DNA of 6,576 bases, taken from Verrucomicrobiales bacterium (GTDB lineage: Bacteria; Verrucomicrobiota; Verrucomicrobiia; Verrucomicrobiales; SKLO01). Position 1 is the stretch's first letter. Every line of letters starts with the position of its first letter. The stretch is from contig SKLO01000398.1 of the NCBI GenBank assembly GCA_007123195.1, positions 1 to 6,576 on the forward strand, given 5' to 3'. The notes under the pieces are model-generated. The model saw only the letters and a list, made by a program, of their open reading frames with translations. It was not told where the DNA came from and made no database searches. Below, piece after piece: positions 1 through 6,492 of this stretch. The translations under genes and the position numbers were made by a program.

Positions 1-266
1 GCGCTTAGGCCCTCGGCGGCGGGATCTGTGGCCTCGTTCCAGCGATGCCGGAAGTCGGCCCGGACCGTGCCGGCACCGGCGAGCCCCCAGGACGCAGCGG
101 TCGAAGCTGCGGCAGTGGCGGCAGCGGAACGATGCAGGAATTGTCGGCGTGAGATCGGTTCAGGTATCGGGGCGGGGGTTGGGGACATGCGGGACTCAAC
201 CGGGAATTGCCCCGCCCGTCAACCTGAAGTGGAAGGTGGAAGTGGGTCGGGAGCATTTCAAGCTGC
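1..266. other. Left-edge stretch without a convincing gene
   Basis: I see no gene I can support in these 266 bases. Open frames cross the stretch on both strands, but their translations are low-complexity (Arg, Ala, Gly and Pro rich), match no family I recognise, and run into the small conserved gene that begins at 267. The stretch is the downstream side of the leftward operon. Its only notable structure is the GC-rich hairpin at 161-226. A perfect 10-bp palindrome, GTGCCGGCAC, lies at 67-76 but is unremarkable at this base composition. The leftmost bases could belong to the edge of another gene outside the window; nothing visible decides this. Confidence 0.5.
161..226 (-). terminator. GC-rich hairpin downstream of the operon, possible terminator
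   Basis: Two nested stems are seen directly. An outer 5-bp stem pairs 161-165 (CAGGT) with 222-226 (ACCTG). An inner 8-bp stem pairs 170-177 (GGGCGGGG) with 210-217 (CCCCGCCC). They are separated by a symmetric 4x4 internal loop. A further 4-bp pairing, 178-181 with 197-200, can form inside. The structure starts about 40 nt past the stop codon of the last leftward gene, where a terminator would be expected. No T-run follows it on the minus strand, so it is not a canonical Rho-independent terminator. It could instead be an RNA 3'-end stabiliser or chance pairing in GC-rich DNA. Confidence 0.3.
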
Positions 267-639
267 TCAGAATGGATCATCTGTGCCGGCATCTGGATCG
301 GATTCCGGACCGCCCGGCAACTGCTGAGATTCCACCAACTCCTGTGCCTTGCGCTGTTTCCGCTCCTCATTCTTTTTCTTCTGTCGCTTCAGCCAGTCCT
401 CGATCGACAGCACTTCATCCGGGCGCTCTTTGCCGAACCTCTTGAAATAAAGTCTCGCGATGAAGTCCGGCAGCGGGGCTTTCCATCGTTCCTGATCGTG
501 ATTCGCCAGCCCTCCGAATTTCTTTGGATTCATTCCCAGCTCCCGCGCCATTTGAATGTGCGCATGCGACAGCTTGAACCTCTGTCGTGCGTCGACCCAC
601 ACCTGATATTTCGGGGAGAGATTCTTTTTTTTTGCTCAT
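267..639 (-). pseudogene. Small conserved basic protein, start separated from body by a poly-A frameshift
   Basis: The body of the gene (602 down to 267) encodes VWVDARQRFKLSHAHIQMARELGMNPKKFG, followed by a WKAPLP..F...YFKRFGKERP block. I recognise this as a widespread family of small uncharacterised bacterial proteins, but I know no assigned function or symbol. A strongly basic helix (about residues 82-100, WLKRQKKKNEERKQRK) and an acidic, disordered-looking tail ending DAGTDDPF follow. The best start is ATG at 639-637, only 6 nt past the DUF1501 stop, which implies translational coupling. From that ATG the frame reads MSKKKESLPE and then nonsense for 74 codons, because the A-run (T-run 625-633) has nine bases. 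With eight it would read MSKKKNLSPKYQVWVDAR and continue as an intact 123-residue protein. The cause may be a sequencing error, a real mutation, phase variation or transcriptional slippage. A weak alternative is initiation at GTG 602, but no ribosome binding site precedes it. The protein has no signal peptide, so it is probably cytoplasmic, unlike its two exported operon partners. Confidence 0.7.
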
Positions 640-645
640 GGTTCT

Positions 646-2109
646 TCAGGCAAGCAGGTGCAGCGCCGGACGGACCGGTTCGACGCCGGTGAGGCGCTGG
701 TCGAGTCCCTGGAAGCGGTAGCTGAGGCGCTGGTGGTCGATGCCCAACTGGTGCAGGATGGTGGCGTTCAACTCGTGCACGTGCACGCCGCCCTCGACGA
801 TGTTGTAGCAGAACTCGTCGGTCTCGCCGAACGAGCGCCCGGCCTGCACGCCGGCGCCGGCCAGCCACATGCTGAAGCAGCGTGGATGATGGTCGCGGCC
901 GTAGCTGTCGCCATCGGGATTGCCCTGGGCGTAGACGGTGCGGCCGAACTCGCCGCCGAAGATCACCAGGGTGTCGTCGAGCAATCCGCGCGTCTTGAGG
1001 TCCTTGATCAAGGCGGCGGCAGGCTGGTCGACCATGCGACAGAGCGTGGGGTGATGCCGCTCGATGTGCGAGTGATGATCCCAGCCGCGCTGGTAGATCT
1101 GGATGAAGCGCACGTCGCGCTCGGCCAGGCGCCGGGCCAGCAGGCAGTTGGCGGCAAAGGTGCCGGGCACCCGCGAGTCCTCGCCATAGAGGTCGAAGAT
1201 CGAGTCCGGTTCCTGGCTGAGATCACTCAGATCGGGCACGGACATCTGCATGCGGTAGGCCATTTCATAAGCGGCGATGCGGGCCTGGATGTCGGGGTCG
1301 CCGACCAGCTGGTGCTGGCGCGCATTGAGCCGGGCGAGGCCGTCGAGCATCGGCCGCTGGTCCTGCGGACGGGCGCCGGACGGGTCGCCCAGGAAGTGCA
1401 CCGGATCGTCGCCCGAGCGCAGCCGCACGCCCTGGTGCTGGCCGGGCAGGAAGCCGCTGCCCCAGAGCCGGTCGTAGAGCGGCTGGGCCTGGGCGTAGAC
1501 GTTGTTGGACAACAGCACGACGAACGCCGGCAGGTCGCGGTTTTCCGAACCGATGCCGTAGCTGACCCACGAACCGAGGCTGGGGCGTCCGGGCTGCTGG
1601 TTGCCGGTCTGGAAGAATGTGATGGCCGGGTCGTGGTTGATGGCCTCGGTGTGCACCGTCTTGACCAGCGCGATGTCGTCGATGATGTCGCCGTGATGAG
1701 GCAGCAGGTCGCTCAGCCAAGTGCCGTTGGCGCCGCGGCGCGAGAACGGCGCGATGCCGCGGGTGACGCGCAGCTTGTCCTGTCCGGCGGTCATGCCGGT
1801 CAGGCGCTGGCCGCCGCGCACGGAGTCGGGCAGCTCGCTGCCGTGCAACCGGTCGAGGTCCGGCTTGTAATCGAACAGGTCCACCTGCGACGGCGCGCCG
1901 GCCATGAACAGGTAGATCACGCGCCTGGCTTTGGCGACATGGTGCGCGAGCAGCGCCGAGCCGTCGGAACGGGCGGCCGCGCGGCCGGCGCCGGCGTCCA
2001 GCAACCCTGACAAGGCCACCGCACCGAGGCCGATGCCGCCGTGCCCCAGCAGGCGGCGGCGGGTGAGCATCAGTTGGGGGTCAAAAGGATCGATCGGGTC
2101 TTTAGTCAT
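646..2109 (-). CDS. DUF1501 family protein, Tat-exported
   Basis: A 487-residue protein of the DUF1501 family, which is related to the alkaline phosphatase/sulfatase fold and whose substrate is unknown. The N-terminus has a twin-arginine type signal: TRRRLLG (residues 16-22), then a Gly/Ala/Leu hydrophobic stretch (to about 38) and an AGRAAA region, typical of this family. Family blocks follow in order: RVIYLFMAGAPSQVDLFDYKP (about 63-83), NHDPAITFFQTG (158-169), RPSLGSWVSYGIGSENRDLP (175-194), WDHHSH (343-348), FGGEFGRT (384-391), GRDHHPRCFSMWLAGAG (404-420), GETDEF (428-433) and HVHELNATILHQLGIDH (443-459). The Asp/His-rich blocks are the likely metal or active-site region, an inference from the fold. 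Length and end are normal for the family. I chose ATG 2109 because it lies 4 nt after the upstream stop; a TTG ten codons earlier (2139) would overlap that gene and add nothing recognisable. The gene is co-transcribed with the PSD1 gene. No clear Shine-Dalgarno sequence is visible. Confidence 0.93.
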   Translation of the reverse strand: MTKDPIDPFDPQLMLTRRRLLGHGGIGLGAVALSGLLDAGAGRAAARSDGSALLAHHVAKARRVIYLFMAGAPSQVDLFDYKPDLDRLHGSELPDSVRGGQRLTGMTAGQDKLRVTRGIAPFSRRGANGTWLSDLLPHHGDIIDDIALVKTVHTEAINHDPAITFFQTGNQQPGRPSLGSWVSYGIGSENRDLPAFVVLLSNNVYAQAQPLYDRLWGSGFLPGQHQGVRLRSGDDPVHFLGDPSGARPQDQRPMLDGLARLNARQHQLVGDPDIQARIAAYEMAYRMQMSVPDLSDLSQEPDSIFDLYGEDSRVPGTFAANCLLARRLAERDVRFIQIYQRGWDHHSHIERHHPTLCRMVDQPAAALIKDLKTRGLLDDTLVIFGGEFGRTVYAQGNPDGDSYGRDHHPRCFSMWLAGAGVQAGRSFGETDEFCYNIVEGGVHVHELNATILHQLGIDHQRLSYRFQGLDQRLTGVEPVRPALHLLA

Positions 2110-2113
2110 CGTG

Positions 2114-5100
2114 TCAGGGCCGGGTGATGGTTTCGTCAAGGTTGAGGATCAGTCGCGCCAGGGTGGTGTGGGCGGCCAGTTCCACCGTCGCAAGGTCAGG
2201 ATTGGAACGGGATTCGCCGACCTGCAGCAGCGCCGCCGCGGTCTCGGGTTGTTGTTGAAAACGGGCGGTCTCGGTGGCGAGCAGCTCGCGCATCACGGAC
2301 AGCTCCTCGCCGGCCGGCGGGCGGCCGAGAGCCAGGGCGAAGCCGTGGCCGACGCGTTGTTCGAGCGTGTCGCCGCCTTCCAGCAGCATGCGCTCGGCGA
2401 GCGCGCGGGCGGCCTCGACCTGTCCGGGCTCGTGCAGCAGCACCAGCGCCTGCAGCGGGGTGTTGGTGCGGCTGCGGCGCACCACGCAGGTCTCGCGGTT
2501 GGGCGCGTCGAAGATCTGCATGGCCGGCGGCGCCACGGCGCGCTTCCAGAACGTGTACATGCTGCGCCGGTAGAGGCCCGGCCCCCGGCTTTGTTCATAG
2601 GTTTCCATGAAACCGGGCCGGTTGTTGACCTCCTCCCAGAGGCCTTCCGGATGGTAGGGATAAACGCTGGGACCGCCGATGGTGTCCTCCAGCAGGCCGG
2701 CAATGGCGAGGGCGTTGTCGCGAATGGCCTCGGCATCCAGCCGTTGCCGCGGGCCGCGCGCCAACAGGCGGTTGTCGGGGTCGGCCGCGTAGGCTTCGGG
2801 CGCGGCGTGGGTCGATCGGCGGAAGGTCTCGCTGGTCACCAGCAGGCGCAGCATGGCGCGGATGTCCCAGCCGGATTCCATCATCTCGACCGCCAGCCAG
2901 TCGATCAGCTCGGGGTGACTGGGCAGTTCGCCCTGGGTGCCAAGGTCTTCCGAGGTGGCGACCAGGCCGGTGCCGAACAGCTGTTGCCACAGGCGGTTGA
3001 CCAGCACCCGCGAAGTGAGGGGATTGTCAGGCGCGAGGAGCCACTGCGCCAGCCCGAGGCGGTCGGCCGGCAGTTCGTCGGCGCCCTTGACGTCGAACGC
3101 CGACAACGGTCGGGCGGTGACCGGGCGGTCCTTGTCGGGCTGGTCGTAGAGGCCGGCCCGCAGCACGTAGGTGGCGGGCGGTTGATCCATGTCCTGCATG
3201 ATCATCACCGCCGGTCGCTCCTGAGCCAGGGCCTCGACCTGTTGTTCCAGCGCCTGCAGCCGGTCGAACAAGCCGGCCGATTCGGCATCGCCGTGGCGTT
3301 TCAACAAGGCCATGTCCACCGCCGCGGCCTGTTCGGCGGAGCGCTCCTCCGGTGCCAGTTGCAGCGCCGCCGCGACATCGGCGGGCAGGCTGCCGGGCGC
3401 TCTGTCGGCCAGGGAAAGGCGCGGCCGGCCGATGGCGTGGCCGGCGCCCCAGCCGAACTCGAGGCGCACCACCAATTGCCAATCCTCATCGGCGCCGATG
3501 CCCTCCGGCAAGGGCTGCTCGAAGACGAACTCGGCGGTGCTGCTCTCGGCCCTGTTGTTGCCGTCCACCGCCCAGCCGCCGCGGTCGTTGTCCCGCAGGG
3601 CGTCGGTCACCGGGTAGCCGGACTGCTGGTAACTGGCGCTGGCGGACTCGAATGCGAGTTCGCGGCGCTGGTCCGGCTCCGAATCCGCGGCCAACGCCCA
3701 GGCCTTGATCCGCGTCAGGACAAAGTTGCCGTTGTCCGCCCGGCCGACGCTGCCAGCCGGCAGCGAGTCGTCGGTCAGGGCCTCCAGCCGCAGCGCGGCG
3801 ACCGGGCCGCGGGCCGGCAGCACCAGCTCGTAGTGATCCCGGTCCGGCCGCGGGCCGTCGAACAACAGCGACCCGTCCTCGCGCGGCTGCCATTCCGAGC
3901 CGGCGGTGGACACATGGTCAGGTGTGGACAGCTGCCAGTTGCCGGCTTCCGCCAAAAGGTCGCGCTCCCAGGCGGCGCGCGAGCCGCCGATGCCCTCACG
4001 ATGTGACAACAGCTTCTGCTTGACCGTGGCCAGCTCATCCCGCACGCCGGACAGCAGCTCACCGACCAGCGGCGACTCCAGTTCCCTGGTCGGGGCAAAT
4101 CTGTTCTGGCCGCCGTGACCGCGCTCGGGGACGCGGTTGAAGTAGGCGTAGAAACTGTAGAAATCCTCGGCCGAAATGGGATCGAACTTGTGGTCGTGGC
4201 AGCGGGCGCACTCCATGCTCAGCCCGAGCCAGACCGTGCCCACCGTGGCCACGCGGTCGATCACGTATTCGGTGCGGTATTCCTCGTCAATGATGCCGCC
4301 CTCGATGGTGATCGGGTGGTTGCGATTGAAGGCGGTCGCCAGCACCTGGTCGTCGGTGGGGTCCGGCAGCAGGTCGCCGGCCATCTGCTCGAGCGTGAAC
4401 CGGTCGAACGGCATGTTGTCGCGGAACGCGCGGATCACCCAGTCGCGCCACGGCCACTGGTGGCGCGACAGGTCGTATTGATAGCCATGGGTGTCGGCGT
4501 AACGGGCGGCATCGAGCCAGTGGCGCGCCATGTGCTCGGCGTGACGCGGCGATTCGAGCAGGCGATCGACCCATTGCAGCCAGGCCTGGTCCTCGTCGGC
4601 AGCGTTGGCGAAGGCCTCCACGTCCTCCGGCGCCGGCGGCAGGCCGGTCAGGGCCAGGGTCAGACGTCGCAACTGGCTCCGGCGATCGGCGCGGGGCAAC
4701 GGCTCAACGCCTTCACGGGCGAGGCGTTGTTTCACGAAGGCATCAACCACGTGGGGCTGGCTTTGCGCTCCGTCGGGTGCAGGAATTTCCGGCACCGGCG
4801 GCCGCGCCGGCGGGGTGAATGCCCAGTGATCCTCATAAATGGCGCCGGCCTCGATCCATTGGCCGAGCAGGTCGATCTGTTTGGCGCTGAGCTGGTGGGG
4901 GAACTCCGGCGGCGGCATTTGCTCGGTCGGGTCGGTGCTGCGGATGCGGTGCCAGACCTCGCTGGCCTGGAGGTCACCCGGCACGATCGCCCGCACGCCG
5001 CCATTGTCGGCGTAAGCGCCCTCCGACGTGTCCAGCCGCAGGTCCGCCTTGCGTTCGGCGGCGTCGAAACCATGGCAGTTGAAGCAGGCATCGGCCAGAA

Positions 5101-5248
5101 TGGGGCGGATATGCTCGGCGTAGGTGGGAGCGGCGGCGTGCCGCGGCTCCGCGGCGTCGGCCGGGTGGCCCGCGCCGAGCGACAGGGCCAGCCCGACCAA
5201 GGTGGCGGAAATCGACCCATGAACGAGGGAACGGGCGCGGGGAATCAT
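2114..5248 (-). CDS. PSD1 and cytochrome c domain protein (PSCyt1-DUF1549-DUF1553)
   Basis: A 1044-residue exported protein with planctomycete-type architecture. Residues 1-33 form a Sec signal peptide: basic MIPRAR, hydrophobic ATLVGLALSLGA, and probable cleavage near ADA-AEP. Residues about 43-146 are the PSCyt1 cytochrome c domain, with heme motif CFNCH (55-59) and candidate distal ligand Met111 in EQMPPPE. DUF1549 spans about 168-375, with RHWLDAARYADTHGYQYD (242-259), NRNHPITIEGGIIDEEYR (308-325) and a second CxxCH, CARCHDHKFD (347-356), conserved in the family. The middle (about 440-615) resembles the beta-rich insert usual here (ADNGNFVLTRI, GGWAVDG). DUF1553 spans about 725-985, with LTSRVLVNRLWQQLFG (744-759), SHPELIDWLA (777-786), RRSMYTFWKR (894-903) and RTNTPLQAL (927-935). 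The start at ATG 5248 is chosen because it opens the signal peptide; the frame stays open to 5506 but that extension looks non-coding. It is the first gene of the operon with DUF1501. The biochemical role is not established; an envelope redox function is inferred from the heme motif. Confidence 0.93.
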   Translation of the reverse strand: MIPRARSLVHGSISATLVGLALSLGAGHPADAAEPRHAAAPTYAEHIRPILADACFNCHGFDAAERKADLRLDTSEGAYADNGGVRAIVPGDLQASEVWHRIRSTDPTEQMPPPEFPHQLSAKQIDLLGQWIEAGAIYEDHWAFTPPARPPVPEIPAPDGAQSQPHVVDAFVKQRLAREGVEPLPRADRRSQLRRLTLALTGLPPAPEDVEAFANAADEDQAWLQWVDRLLESPRHAEHMARHWLDAARYADTHGYQYDLSRHQWPWRDWVIRAFRDNMPFDRFTLEQMAGDLLPDPTDDQVLATAFNRNHPITIEGGIIDEEYRTEYVIDRVATVGTVWLGLSMECARCHDHKFDPISAEDFYSFYAYFNRVPERGHGGQNRFAPTRELESPLVGELLSGVRDELATVKQKLLSHREGIGGSRAAWERDLLAEAGNWQLSTPDHVSTAGSEWQPREDGSLLFDGPRPDRDHYELVLPARGPVAALRLEALTDDSLPAGSVGRADNGNFVLTRIKAWALAADSEPDQRRELAFESASASYQQSGYPVTDALRDNDRGGWAVDGNNRAESSTAEFVFEQPLPEGIGADEDWQLVVRLEFGWGAGHAIGRPRLSLADRAPGSLPADVAAALQLAPEERSAEQAAAVDMALLKRHGDAESAGLFDRLQALEQQVEALAQERPAVMIMQDMDQPPATYVLRAGLYDQPDKDRPVTARPLSAFDVKGADELPADRLGLAQWLLAPDNPLTSRVLVNRLWQQLFGTGLVATSEDLGTQGELPSHPELIDWLAVEMMESGWDIRAMLRLLVTSETFRRSTHAAPEAYAADPDNRLLARGPRQRLDAEAIRDNALAIAGLLEDTIGGPSVYPYHPEGLWEEVNNRPGFMETYEQSRGPGLYRRSMYTFWKRAVAPPAMQIFDAPNRETCVVRRSRTNTPLQALVLLHEPGQVEAARALAERMLLEGGDTLEQRVGHGFALALGRPPAGEELSVMRELLATETARFQQQPETAAALLQVGESRSNPDLATVELAAHTTLARLILNLDETITRP

Positions 5249-5292
5249 ACGTTTGGCGGGGCAAAGGAACACATTGAACAGTAGGGCAAGAC

Positions 5293-5329
5293 GGCAGGCT
5301 CCGCAAGGCGCGGGAGGAACCCACCTGCC
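5293..5329 (-). promoter_or_regulatory. Bulged hairpin in the leader of the PSD1 gene
   Basis: Seen directly: GGCAGG (5293-5298) is complementary to CCTGCC (5324-5329), giving a 6-bp outer stem. Inside it, CTCCGC (5299-5304) pairs with GCGG-AG (5310-5313 and 5315-5316) with one bulged G at 5314. This leaves a 5-nt loop (5305-5309) and a 7-nt asymmetric side loop (5317-5323). It lies about 44 nt upstream of ATG 5248, inside a probable 5' untranslated region. It matches no riboswitch class I know, and GC-rich DNA makes such pairings fairly frequent, so a regulatory role is speculative. Confidence 0.25.
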
Positions 5330-5504
5330 CCCGTGGCTGGCACAGCTGCGGGTGAAAGACGGGGGCATGGCAGCGGCAACTGGCGAGTGGACTTGATCAG
5401 GGGGCGGGTCGCGGTTCGGTCGATGGCAATCAGGCAGTGAAAGGGCTCCGGGCCATGTGTCATGAATGTCACGTGCACTGGCACCAACCGTCGATTTTAG
5501 TCGC

Positions 5505-5567
5505 AACCCGGGTCATCCAGGGTTCGTTAATAGGGCTCAGTGTCTGGCCGCAAGTCCCGGCAACCCT
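5505..5567 (+). promoter_or_regulatory. Leader of the PEP-CTERM gene with two competing stems
   Basis: The segment GGGTT at 5520-5524 can pair with AACCC at 5505-5509. Alternatively, the overlapping AGGGTT (5519-5524) can pair with AACCCT at 5562-5567, ending 12 nt before the ATG. The second fold can enclose a further stem of 5533-5537 with 5553-5557 (one G-U pair) and a tiny CAG/CTG helix (5538-5540 with 5544-5546). The two folds are mutually exclusive, which is the layout of an attenuator or translational switch. The stems are short and no known riboswitch core is visible, so chance is a real explanation. Confidence 0.22.
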
Positions 5568-5579
5568 CCCCAGTTCATT

Positions 5580-6290
5580 ATGAAAACGAAATCGCCGACC
5601 CACAGCTTCCTTCTATTGTCGCTGTCGCTGGCCCTGTTGTGGACCGGCTGGGTGCAGCCTGTTTCCGCCTCCACGCTGGCGGTGGATCCGATCACCGGCA
5701 CCAATCCGGGCTTTCAAAGTCCGTTCTTGGGGGGTGATGCCACGGTGGATCCGCTGGTGTCGTTTGCCGGGATCGAGCGGGGTGCCGGTGTAACCGGCAA
5801 CATAGCCAACAACCGCTACAACGCGAGGGGATGGCAAGAACTCAATGTGACCAGCGCGATCAGTGGCAACGATTACTTCACCTGGCAGCTGGACGTGGCC
5901 GAGCCGGGCCTGGTGTTTGAGTTCACCGAAGGCAGCGGGGAGTTTCTTTGGGCTTGGCAGGTGTCCGGCGAGGGGCCGACGAACTGGGAACTGCGCACCG
6001 ATCTCGATGGCTTTGCTTCGGCGCTGGCCGCCGGCACGATGCCGGGAGGCGGTGGCGGTGGCGGAAATGGCCTCGCCAGCTACACCTTCGGCGGTCCGCT
6101 GTTTGAGAACCAGGTGTCGGCACCGGTCGAGTTCCGCCTGTATGCCTGGGGCGCAGCCAGCGGTTCGGGCACCTTCTCGGTCAACAACTACTCGATTGGT
6201 GGGTTGGTGACCCCGGAGCCTGGGCGGGTGCTGCTGCTGGCGCCGGCGTTCGCGCTGCTGGTGTTGCAGCGGCGGCGAAGCGGGGCGTGA
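5580..6290 (+). CDS. PEP-CTERM sorting domain protein, exported
   Basis: A 236-residue exported protein. Residues 1-30 form a Sec signal peptide: basic MKTK, hydrophobic FLLLSLSLALLWTGW, and probable cleavage after PVSA. The mature part (31-210) is rich in Gly, Asn, Thr and aromatic residues. It carries blocks typical of a large PEP-CTERM surface-protein group: NARGW (81-85), NDYFTWQL (97-104), GPTNWELRTDLDGFASAL (132-149) and VEFRLYAWGAASGSGTFSVNN (about 183-203), probably a beta-sandwich. A run of seven Gly (156-162) interrupts it. The C-terminus is a canonical sorting signal: PEP (212-214), a hydrophobic segment (about 216-229) and the basic end RRRSGA. In known systems an exosortase recognises this signal and removes the tail at the cytoplasmic membrane; no exosortase gene lies in this window. 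ATG 5580 is chosen because it opens the signal peptide; the frame remains open to 5466 but the extra 38 codons look non-coding. No Shine-Dalgarno sequence is visible. The ligand or role is unknown; surface or extracellular-matrix placement is inferred from the sorting signal. Confidence 0.9.
   Translation: MKTKSPTHSFLLLSLSLALLWTGWVQPVSASTLAVDPITGTNPGFQSPFLGGDATVDPLVSFAGIERGAGVTGNIANNRYNARGWQELNVTSAISGNDYFTWQLDVAEPGLVFEFTEGSGEFLWAWQVSGEGPTNWELRTDLDGFASALAAGTMPGGGGGGGNGLASYTFGGPLFENQVSAPVEFRLYAWGAASGSGTFSVNNYSIGGLVTPEPGRVLLLAPAFALLVLQRRRSGA
6045..6065 (+). repeat. GGN trinucleotide repeat encoding seven glycines
   Basis: Seven consecutive glycine codons, mostly alternating GGC and GGT, lie inside the PEP-CTERM gene (residues 156-162). 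They fall between the NWELRTDLDG block and the FRLYAWG block, in what would be a surface loop. The near-perfect GGTGGC repetition could expand or contract by slippage in whole codons, changing loop length without shifting the frame. Confidence 0.7.
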
Positions 6291-6352
6291 GGTTGGAGCG
6301 GGTCGGTGGGGCGATGGCGCCGGCGAGTGAAATGCGCGGAGCCCCATGGAGA

Positions 6353-6370
6353 GGGGACACTCTTGTCCCC
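6353..6370. repeat. REP-like hairpin 1
   Basis: A perfect 7-bp stem, GGGGACA (6353-6359) with TGTCCCC (6364-6370), around a CTCT loop. It begins 62 bases past the PEP-CTERM stop codon. Read on the minus strand the loop is AGAG, one base different from the GGAG loop of hairpin 2. It could also act as a 3'-end structure for the PEP-CTERM transcript, but no T-run follows. Confidence 0.65.
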
Positions 6371-6472
6371 GGCCGCAGGCCTGGGAGGGATCGTCAACAC
6401 ATGCACCGTGGCGGGCCTCCAAGGGAGCTTGCGCTCCGGCCAATGAGCCGCTCCTGCGCTGCTTCATTGACA

Positions 6473-6492
6473 GGCGGACAGGAGTGTCCGCC
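6473..6492. repeat. REP-like hairpin 2
   Basis: A perfect 8-bp stem, GGCGGACA (6473-6480) with TGTCCGCC (6485-6492), around a GGAG tetraloop. It shares the GGACA/TGTCC core with hairpin 1 but faces the other way, so the two form a head-on inverted pair about 100 bp apart. A neighbouring GCGCCC/GGGCGC stem (6502-6507 with 6511-6516) follows it. Confidence 0.65.

Larger units (their letters stand above)
5249..5579. promoter_or_regulatory. Divergent intergenic region carrying promoters for both directions
   Basis: This 331-bp spacer separates the start codons of the leftward operon and the rightward PEP-CTERM gene, so it must contain both promoters if each is transcribed from here. I cannot identify a convincing -35/-10 pair in either direction. 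The few AT-rich patches that could serve as -10 elements are 5494-5499 (TAAAAT on the minus strand) and 5527-5532 (TTAATA on the plus strand); neither has a good TTGACA partner at 16-18 bp. A short direct repeat, TGTCA-TGAA-TGTCA, lies at 5458-5471. No purine-rich Shine-Dalgarno sequence precedes either start codon. Potential RNA structures at 5293-5329 and 5505-5567 are listed separately. Confidence 0.55.

Noticed and set aside
5..370. Minus-strand 121-codon frame at the left edge, and plus-strand frames at 28-327 and 149-445
   Set aside because: They overlap the conserved small gene in other frames and translate to low-complexity Pro/Arg/Ser or Ala/Gly peptides.
415..639. 74-residue product read directly from the ATG at 639
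   Set aside because: After MSKKK the sequence is unrelated to any family and lies out of frame over the conserved gene body; it is a product of the A-run length, not a separate gene.
2110..2139. TTG start ten codons upstream for DUF1501
   Set aside because: It overlaps the end of the PSD1 gene; the ATG at 2109 is 4 nt after the stop and keeps the full Tat signal.
1931..4006. Very long open frame on the plus strand opposite the PSD1 and DUF1501 genes, with similar ones at 658-2010 and 4115-5284
   Set aside because: They are antisense to genes with clear family motifs. Their translations are rich in Gly, Ala, Arg, Val and Gln with no recognisable domain. Such frames arise from third-position GC bias in high-GC genes.
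5249..5506. Upstream extension of the PSD1 frame by 86 codons
   Set aside because: The extension is Pro/Arg/Ser/Cys-rich, lacks a signal-peptide pattern and would push the real signal peptide into the interior. MIPRAR at 5248 opens a standard signal peptide directly before the cytochrome domain.
5466..5579. Upstream extension of the PEP-CTERM frame by 38 codons
   Set aside because: It has no secretion features and the downstream ATG begins a textbook signal peptide.
5249..5579. Cobalamin, SAM or other known riboswitch in the divergent spacer
   Set aside because: I looked for the conserved cores of common classes and found none; only generic GC-rich stems are present.
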